A stretch of DNA of 64,000 nucleotides from Nocardioides sp. CFH 31398 (GTDB lineage: Bacteria > Actinomycetota > Actinomycetes > Propionibacteriales > Nocardioidaceae), in the NCBI RefSeq assembly GCF_022436705.1, contig NZ_JAKUHT010000020.1, positions 62,001-126,000 on the forward strand, written 5' to 3'. The translations under genes were made by a program, and so were the position numbers. This document shows positions 59,208 through 64,000 of the stretch, in pieces; within the stretch, counting starts at the first letter, position 1, and every line of letters begins with the position of its first letter. The notes beneath the pieces are model-generated. The model was not told where the DNA came from, ran no database searches, and saw only the letters and a program-made list of their open reading frames with translations.

Positions 59208-59716
59208 TAGATGACCCCGTCCAGCTCGGCCTGGAGCGCCCGCGTCTCGGCGTCGCGGGCCACGGCCTGCGCGAGCAGCAGCCGCTGCGCCAGGACGACC
59301 AGCGCGACCCCCGCCAGGACGACCGAGGCGCCCAGCGCCAGCCCGACGACACCGGGGGCGACGGCGTCCCCGGGCTGCGTGCGGTTGCTGACGACCGCCA
59401 CGACCGGCAGGACCGTCACGAGCACCGCCAGGACGGCGATCGCCCCGACCACCCGGTCGACGTGCCGCAGGGCCGCGGCGGTGAAGACCGTGCCGCGGCG
59501 GACCATCGTCAGCAGCCGCCACACGCACACGCCCACGACCTGCAGGCACACGACGGCGAGGAAGAGGGTCGGCAGGACGACCAGTCCCTGCCAGGCGAGC
59601 GGGCCGTCGACGAGGAGGAGGGTCAGCCCGAGGACCGTCCCGCCCTGGGCCACCACCGAGCCCGCGAGGCACACCCCGACCACGACCCTGAGGGCCAGCG
59701 TCACGCGTCCGAGCAT
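59207..59716 (-). CDS. DUF2975 membrane protein
   Basis: A 169-residue protein with four hydrophobic segments (about 5-25, 42-66, 88-110 and 118-142) and a charged C-terminal helix (AQAVARDAETRALQAELDGVI), matching DUF2975. Function is unknown. It is the first gene of a two-gene unit with the small HTH regulator. ATG 59716 follows an upstream operator-like palindrome by 27 bp. Confidence 0.83.
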   Translation of the reverse strand: MLGRVTLALRVVVGVCLAGSVVAQGGTVLGLTLLLVDGPLAWQGLVVLPTLFLAVVCLQVVGVCVWRLLTMVRRGTVFTAAALRHVDRVVGAIAVLAVLVTVLPVVAVVSNRTQPGDAVAPGVVGLALGASVVLAGVALVVLAQRLLLAQAVARDAETRALQAELDGVI

Positions 59717-59743
59717 CCTCGTCCTCCGTCTCTCGATCGGTAT

Positions 59744-59760
59744 CTATCGAAAGACGATAG
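59744..59760. promoter_or_regulatory. Operator-like inverted repeat before the DUF2975/HTH unit
   Basis: CTATCG-aaaga-CGATAG, a perfect 6-5-6 inverted repeat extended by TAT and GTA at its flanks, A/T-rich against the GC-rich background. It lies between the divergent DUF2975 and PhzE-like genes, and is a probable site for the HTH protein. Confidence 0.6.
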
Positions 59761-59796
59761 GTAGCAACCTGGCGTGGGTCAAGGGCGGGACGGGCC

Positions 59797-59802
59797 TAGG
59801 CT
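59797..59802 (+). promoter_or_regulatory. Putative -10 hexamer TAGGCT of the PhzE-like gene
   Basis: TAGGCT ends 7 nt before the ATG at 59810, compatible with leaderless transcription; the same hexamer and spacing precede the LysR gene. Confidence 0.4.
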
Positions 59803-59809
59803 CGTCGCC

Positions 59810-61729
59810 ATGAGCCAGCACGCCACCGCCCGGGACGCGATCGACGCCGTCCAGGGGCACGAGGCGTGGGCGATCATCCGACGCTCCACCCGCGCGGGCG
59901 ACAAGGACACCGTCGGCGTCCTCGGCGGGCGCCGCAGCGAGGTGGCCTCGATCCTCGACATCCCGCTTGAGAACGGCGTCCCGACCGACGGGCACATCGC
60001 CGACCGGCTCGTCGCCGTCCCGTTCCGCCAGATCGCCGAGCGGGGCTTCGAGGTCAACGACGACGGCACCCCGCTGGTCGTCGTGGACGTCGAGGTCGAG
60101 CAGGAGTTCAGCGTCGAGGACGTCGTCGCCGCGATCGACCCCGTCGAGCTCGCCTTCGACTCCGTCGGCGGCTTCGACGTCGACGACGCGGCGTACGCCG
60201 AGACCGTGCGGCGGATCATCGACGACGAGATCGGCCAGGGCGAGGGCGCGAACCTCGTGATCGGCCGGCACTACCGCGCCCGCGTCGCCGACTGGGACGC
60301 CGCCCGCGCGCTGTCGGTGTTCCGCACGCTGCTCGAGCGGGAGCGCGGCGCGTACTGGACCTTCGTGTTCTTCACCGGCGACCGCTACCTCATCGGCGCG
60401 AGCCCGGAGCGCCACGTGTCGGTGCACGGCGGCGACGTCCGGATGAACCCGATCAGCGGCACCTTCCGCCTGCCGACCGACGCCGGGCCCGACCTGAAGC
60501 GGCAGCTCCTCGACTTCCTCGCGGACCCCAAGGAGGTCTACGAGCTCTTCATGGTGGTCGACGAGGAGCTCAAGATGATGTGCGACCTCTGCTCGTCCGG
60601 GGGCCAGGTCCTCGGGCCGTTCCTCAAGCCGATGAGCCGCCTGGTGCACACCGAGTACCTCCTCGCCGGCCGCACCGAGCGCGACCCGCGCGAGGTCCTG
60701 CGCGACACCATGTACGCCGCCACCGTCACCGGCAGCCCCGTCGAGAACGCCTGCCGCCTCATCGCGACCCACGAGACCGAGGGGCGCGGCTACTACGGCG
60801 CCGCTCTCGCGATCCTCGGGCGCGACGAGCAGGGGGGCGCGGTGCTCGACAGCCCGATCGTCATCCGCACCGCGGACGTCGCCCCCGACGGCACCCTGAA
60901 GGTCACCGCCGGCGCGACGCTGGTGCGCGACTCCGACCCGGCGTACGAGGTGGCCGAGACGCACGCGAAGGCGTCGGGCATCCTCTCGGCCTTCGGTCTC
61001 GTGCCCTCCGCGCCGCCCAGCGCGGTGGACGTCGCCGAGCTCGTCGCCGACGAGGACGTGCTCGTCGCGCTGAACTCGCGCAACCAGCGGCTGTCCCGCT
61101 TCTGGCTGACCGACCACGCCGCGGACGCCGACGTCCTCACCCCGCCGCTCGCAGGGCTCTCCGCGGTGGTGCTCGACGGCGAGGACGACTTCGTGAAGAT
61201 GCTCCGGCACGTGCTGGCGGTGCTCGGGATGACGACGTCCGTGGTGCGCCACGAGGACTACGCGCCTGGCGCCCTCGACGGGGCGGACCTCGTGGTGGTC
61301 GGCCCCGGGCCCGGCGACCCCCGCGACGACGCCGACCCGAAGATGCAGCACCTGCGGGCGGCGGTCGACGAGCTGCTCGCCGCGCAGCGGCCGTTCCTCG
61401 CCGTGTGCCTCGGTCACCAGGCGCTCTGCCACGCGCTCGGGCTCGACCTGGAGTACAAGGACATCGTCTTCCAGGGCACCCAGTCGCCGGTCGCGCTGGA
61501 CCGCCGGGTGGAGCGCGTCGGCTTCTACAACACGTTCGTGGCCCGCGTCGGCGACGAGCGGCCGGCGCCCCCGGACGGCGTCCGCGTGGACGCCGACCCC
61601 GCGACCGGCGACGTGCACCGCGTGCGGGGGCCGCACTACGCGGGCATCCAGTTCCACGCGGAGTCGATCCTCACCGAGAACGGCTACCAGCTGCTCGCGG
61701 ACCTCGTCGGGGACCTGCTGGACCGGTGA
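59810..61729 (+). CDS. PhzE-like anthranilate synthase family protein (chorismate enzyme plus glutaminase)
   Basis: A 639-residue bifunctional enzyme. Residues 1-420 are a chorismate-binding domain: ASPERHVSVHGGDVRMNPISGTFRLP, with NPISGT in place of the TrpE PIAGTRPRG-type motif, then VTGSPVENACRLIATHE and EGRGYYGAALAI. Residues 450-639 are a glutamine amidotransferase: VVGPGPGDPRDD, AVCLGHQALCHALG with nucleophile Cys, and FHAESILTENG with His and Glu. This domain order and NPISGT are typical of PhzE, which makes 2-amino-2-deoxyisochorismate. No other phenazine genes are here. A fused TrpEG for tryptophan is the alternative. ATG 59810. Confidence 0.86.
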   Translation: MSQHATARDAIDAVQGHEAWAIIRRSTRAGDKDTVGVLGGRRSEVASILDIPLENGVPTDGHIADRLVAVPFRQIAERGFEVNDDGTPLVVVDVEVEQEFSVEDVVAAIDPVELAFDSVGGFDVDDAAYAETVRRIIDDEIGQGEGANLVIGRHYRARVADWDAARALSVFRTLLERERGAYWTFVFFTGDRYLIGASPERHVSVHGGDVRMNPISGTFRLPTDAGPDLKRQLLDFLADPKEVYELFMVVDEELKMMCDLCSSGGQVLGPFLKPMSRLVHTEYLLAGRTERDPREVLRDTMYAATVTGSPVENACRLIATHETEGRGYYGAALAILGRDEQGGAVLDSPIVIRTADVAPDGTLKVTAGATLVRDSDPAYEVAETHAKASGILSAFGLVPSAPPSAVDVAELVADEDVLVALNSRNQRLSRFWLTDHAADADVLTPPLAGLSAVVLDGEDDFVKMLRHVLAVLGMTTSVVRHEDYAPGALDGADLVVVGPGPGDPRDDADPKMQHLRAAVDELLAAQRPFLAVCLGHQALCHALGLDLEYKDIVFQGTQSPVALDRRVERVGFYNTFVARVGDERPAPPDGVRVDADPATGDVHRVRGPHYAGIQFHAESILTENGYQLLADLVGDLLDR

Positions 61730-62478
61730 CGCCCGGGGGTCCGGTGGTCGAGGAGCTCGTGGGGCTCCTCCGCGCGCTCGACCCGGGCGGCATCGAGTCG
61801 GTGGCGCTCGTCGGCTCCGGGGCAGCCGGCGGTCTGCGCCCCGACAGCGACCTCGACCTGCTCGTCCTCACCCGCCGATCGCCCGACGACGCGGAGCGGC
61901 GGGCGGTCGTGGACCGGCTCCTCGAGGTCTCCGGACGACGCGCCACCCGGACGCCGGGCCGGCCCGTCGAGCTCCTGTCGGTGTGCCTGGACGACGTGGT
62001 GCCGTGGCGCTGTCCGGCCCTCGCCGACCTCCTGTACGGCGAGTGGCTGCGCGACGACCACACGGCGGGGGACCTGCCACGGCCGTCGTACGACGCGAAC
62101 CTGCCGGTCGTCGTCGCGAGCGCCCGTGAGCACACCGTCCCGCTGCTCGGCCCGCACCCGGCGACGCTGCTGCCGCAGGTGCCTGCGAACGACGTCCGCC
62201 GCTCACTGCGTGAGACTCTCGACCCCCTCCTCGCGGACCTCGCGGGTGACGAGCGGAACGTGCTGCTGACGCTGGCGCGGACGGTCGTGACGCTCGGGTC
62301 GGGACGCGTCGTCGCGAAGGACGAGGCCGGGCGGCTGGTCGCGCCATCCCTCCCCGATGCCGCCCGGGAGGACCTCGATACCGCGGCGGCGGCCTACCTT
62401 GGCGAGGTGGTGGACGTCGGGGACGACCCGGCGCGGACCGCGACGACGGCCGCCCTGCTGGCGGGGCGGGTCCGATGA
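61726..62478 (+). CDS. AadA-like aminoglycoside nucleotidyltransferase family protein
   Basis: A 250-residue nucleotidyltransferase. N-terminal GSGAAGGLRPDSDLDLLVLT holds the Gly-Ser and Asp42/Asp44 metal site. The C-terminal part carries signatures of ANT(3'')-(9)-type enzymes: YGEWLRDD, SAREHTVPLLGP, GDERNVLLTLARTVVTLGSGRVVAKDEA and AAYLGE. AadA adenylylates streptomycin/spectinomycin; chromosomal homologues may do so weakly or act on another alcohol. GTG 61726 overlaps the PhzE-like stop (GTGA), so the two are made together. No integron or mobile signs are nearby. Confidence 0.83.
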   Translation: MTPGGPVVEELVGLLRALDPGGIESVALVGSGAAGGLRPDSDLDLLVLTRRSPDDAERRAVVDRLLEVSGRRATRTPGRPVELLSVCLDDVVPWRCPALADLLYGEWLRDDHTAGDLPRPSYDANLPVVVASAREHTVPLLGPHPATLLPQVPANDVRRSLRETLDPLLADLAGDERNVLLTLARTVVTLGSGRVVAKDEAGRLVAPSLPDAAREDLDTAAAAYLGEVVDVGDDPARTATTAALLAGRVR

Positions 62479-62545
62479 GTGTGGCGCGGGTGCCGGGTCT
62501 GCCCCGGGGAGCCAGGAACAGTCGACGACGACAGGAGACCGACCC

Positions 62546-62899
62546 GTGAGCAGCACCGAGATCCTCGGCATCGCCCGCATCGCGTTCGCCGACGGCGGCG
62601 CGGAGGAGTTCAAGCGACTCTCCGAGCGGTGCATGGAGATCGTCCGCACGCAGGACACCGGGACGTTGCAGTACGACATCTACCTCGACGACGACGAGAC
62701 CCGCGCCGTCGTGGTCGAGCGCTACCGCGACTCCGCGGCCCTCGTCGAGCACCTCGCGAACATCGGGGACGAGCTGATGGCCGCGGTCATGGCGTGCGGC
62801 GAGATGGAGGGCGAGACGCTCGGCGTCCCCGGCCCCGAGCTGCGGGCGATGATGGGCGAGAACGCCGTCGGACTGCTGCTGCCGCACGCCTCGCTCTGA
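62546..62899 (+). CDS. Antibiotic biosynthesis monooxygenase (ABM/YgiN-like) family protein
   Basis: A 117-residue ferredoxin-like ABM fold protein: EILGIARIAFADGGAEEFKRLSERCMEIVRTQDTGTLQYDIYLDDDETRAVVVERYRDSAALVEHL is the whole core pattern, with the usual ERYRDSAAL helix start. Such proteins oxidise quinols or polyketide intermediates without cofactor, or degrade haem. GTG 62546 is preceded by AGGAG 10 nt upstream. It is 67 bp after the AadA-like gene and may belong to the PhzE-like operon. Confidence 0.8.
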   Translation: MSSTEILGIARIAFADGGAEEFKRLSERCMEIVRTQDTGTLQYDIYLDDDETRAVVVERYRDSAALVEHLANIGDELMAAVMACGEMEGETLGVPGPELRAMMGENAVGLLLPHASL

Positions 62900-62915
62900 G
62901 CTCGCGCCGACCCGG

Positions 62916-63956
62916 TCATCGCCCGGGCGGCTCGACCAGCGCCGCACCCCGTCGTACGGCGGCCAGCGCGGCCGGGTCGCCCGTCCACGACCACACGTCC
63001 AGCGCGGTGTCGGTCAGCTTCACGAGGTGCTCGTCGCCGTGTCGGACGGCGACGTCCATCAGCTCCTCCGGGCCGGCGTCCGGGGCGGGTGTCTCGGCCG
63101 GTTCGGTCGGCAGGTAGGCCGCCCGCACCGCGGCCGTCGCCGCCCAGGCGGTGGCCGCCGACTCGGCCCACAGCCCCGGGGGGAGCGACGGCAGGGTGCG
63201 GAGCACCGCGTTCGGCGCGGTCGCCGCGTGCACCAGCATCACCGGTGACCCGTGCGCCCGCTCCGCGTAGTCCTGGACGGCGGAGGCGACCAGCGACCGC
63301 AGGAAATCCGCGGCCCGCTCCGTGGTGGGCGCCGCGACCGATCCCTGCGCCTCGGCCCATCCCGGCAGGCCCTCGAGCCTCGCGAGGCGGAGGGTGATGC
63401 CGCCGGCCTGGTGCTCGGGAGGCAGACCGGGGACACCGCGCAGCCCGTTCGCGGGCCCCAGCCTGCCGGTCAGTGGGACGCGCGGCACCGGCTGCCAGCG
63501 GGCGGCCCAGTAGCCGAGCGCCCGGGCGAGCTCGGCGACGTGCTCACCGGATGCGCCCTGCTCCTCGATCACCCGGACGACGTGCCCGACCCGGATGACC
63601 CCGTGGGTCGCGCCGGCCGCGATGCCGGGGAGCAGCCGTGGCCACCAGTCCGCGAGCACCGTCCGCCAGTCGGCCTCCCTCAGCCGCTCCGTGAAGAAGA
63701 CCGGCCAGTCACCGAGCCGACGCGGGTCGCCGAGGGCCTCCCGCCACTCCTCGACCTGGATGCGGTCACGCGGCGACGGCGCCGGCTCGAGGCGCGCCTG
63801 GTAGCGGTCGATCCACCGATCGACCGCTGCGTCGTGCCCGTGCCGGACCATCGCCTCCACGGCCATCGGCCCGTGGTTGCTCAGCCACCCGTCGAACTCC
63901 GGCCCGGTCCGCCCGAACCGCCCGTACGCCTCCCGCAGCACGCCGTTGTCGCTCAT
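62916..63956 (-). CDS. Questin oxidase family protein (DUF4243)
   Basis: A 346-residue protein. It begins with LREAYGRFGRTGPEFDGWLSNHGPMAVEAMVRHGHDAAVDRWIDRYQARLE, close to the N-terminus of questin oxidases that cleave anthraquinone rings in fungi; bacterial relatives are uncharacterised. HGVIRVGHVVR and DYAERAHGSPVMLVHAATAPNAV supply His-rich motifs typical of the family. ATG 63956 is preferred over 63965 because a -10-like TCGGAT ends 7 nt before it. It is convergent with the ABM monooxygenase gene, an enzyme class that also acts on aromatic polyketides. Confidence 0.82.
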   Translation of the reverse strand: MSDNGVLREAYGRFGRTGPEFDGWLSNHGPMAVEAMVRHGHDAAVDRWIDRYQARLEPAPSPRDRIQVEEWREALGDPRRLGDWPVFFTERLREADWRTVLADWWPRLLPGIAAGATHGVIRVGHVVRVIEEQGASGEHVAELARALGYWAARWQPVPRVPLTGRLGPANGLRGVPGLPPEHQAGGITLRLARLEGLPGWAEAQGSVAAPTTERAADFLRSLVASAVQDYAERAHGSPVMLVHAATAPNAVLRTLPSLPPGLWAESAATAWAATAAVRAAYLPTEPAETPAPDAGPEELMDVAVRHGDEHLVKLTDTALDVWSWTGDPAALAAVRRGAALVEPPGR

Positions 63957-63963
63957 GCCGACC

Positions 63964-63994
63964 ATCCGACGTCCTCGAGCGCACTCGAGGTCAA
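63964..63994 (-). promoter_or_regulatory. Promoter with CCTCGAG palindrome before the questin-oxidase-like gene
   Basis: On the minus strand TTGACC (63994-63989) and TCGGAT (63969-63964) are 19 bp apart. Between them CCTCGAG-cgca-CTCGAGG (63973-63990, plus strand) is a perfect inverted repeat overlapping the -35, a good repressor site. Confidence 0.45.
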
Positions 63995-64000
63995 CCCCTC

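Noticed and set aside
61726..62478. Acquired resistance cassette
   Set aside because: No attC site, integrase, insertion sequence or composition change; the gene is coupled to its neighbour.

Overview
The window is gene-dense, very GC-rich DNA from a high-GC actinomycete, most likely a Nocardioidaceae (Nocardioides-like) bacterium. This placement is an inference from base composition, many GTG starts, 1-4 bp ATGA/GTGA gene overlaps, and the types of two-component, SigK/RskA, HelD and Fae-like proteins. About 64 protein genes are supported. I saw no rRNA, tRNA, CRISPR array, insertion sequence or prophage. No gene-free stretch reaches 300 bp; the longest is 43088-43362.

Layout. 82-3928: a pirin, then a tight sulfotransferase and two tandem paralogous GT-A glycosyltransferases. 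3938-4545: five tandem copies of a ~30 bp unit and a 41 bp inverted repeat that encloses one GIY-YIG endonuclease gene. 4592-12412: a hypothetical gene, a CaiB-type CoA transferase, and an amino-acid-type ABC transporter operon running into two tandem TetR genes, flanked by two paralogous Tat-exported phosphodiesterase-like genes. 12431-16710: a MarR/RidA divergent pair, an amidohydrolase and a DEAD-box helicase. 16844-20383: a four-gene ABC exporter plus histidine kinase plus NarL-type regulator operon. 20478-25586: a MerR regulator fused to a Rho-N-like small protein, divergent from fadA/fadB beta-oxidation genes that are separated by a palindromic repeat pair. 25655-31568: a second ABC system, a lipoprotein, a histidine phosphatase, an SDR, and two membrane proteins with Q/G/P-rich tails.

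31719-40667 is a seven-gene, translationally coupled operon: TetR, TIGR03084-type protein, AtuA, acyl-CoA dehydrogenase, both subunits of a biotin-dependent acyl-CoA carboxylase, and a second acyl-CoA dehydrogenase. It resembles acyclic-terpene or branched-chain acyl-CoA catabolism. Small membrane proteins, an NYN/LOTUS protein and two secreted proteins follow.

44056-52591 (minus strand) is a SigK-type locus: a sulfite-oxidase-like molybdoenzyme, a fasciclin lipoprotein, SigK, RskA, an FAD oxidoreductase fused to DUF1365, and two cyclopropane-fatty-acid-synthase-like methyltransferases. It resembles the mycobacterial sigK-rskA-ufaA1 locus and its fasciclin targets, and a CCATCC/CGAAT-type promoter precedes the fasciclin gene.

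52638-63956: enoyl-CoA hydratase, HelD/HelR-like RNA polymerase ATPase, TrmO, a Fae homologue coupled to a zinc alcohol dehydrogenase with a divergent LysR regulator, a DUF2975/HTH pair, a PhzE-like chorismate enzyme coupled to an AadA-like nucleotidyltransferase, a monooxygenase and a questin-oxidase-like protein.

The points most worth following are the GIY-YIG gene boxed by inverted REP-like repeats (with relatives elsewhere, one inserted in frame in a gene), the SigK regulon variant, the start-codon hairpin at 25621-25668, and the PhzE-like/AadA-like pair.
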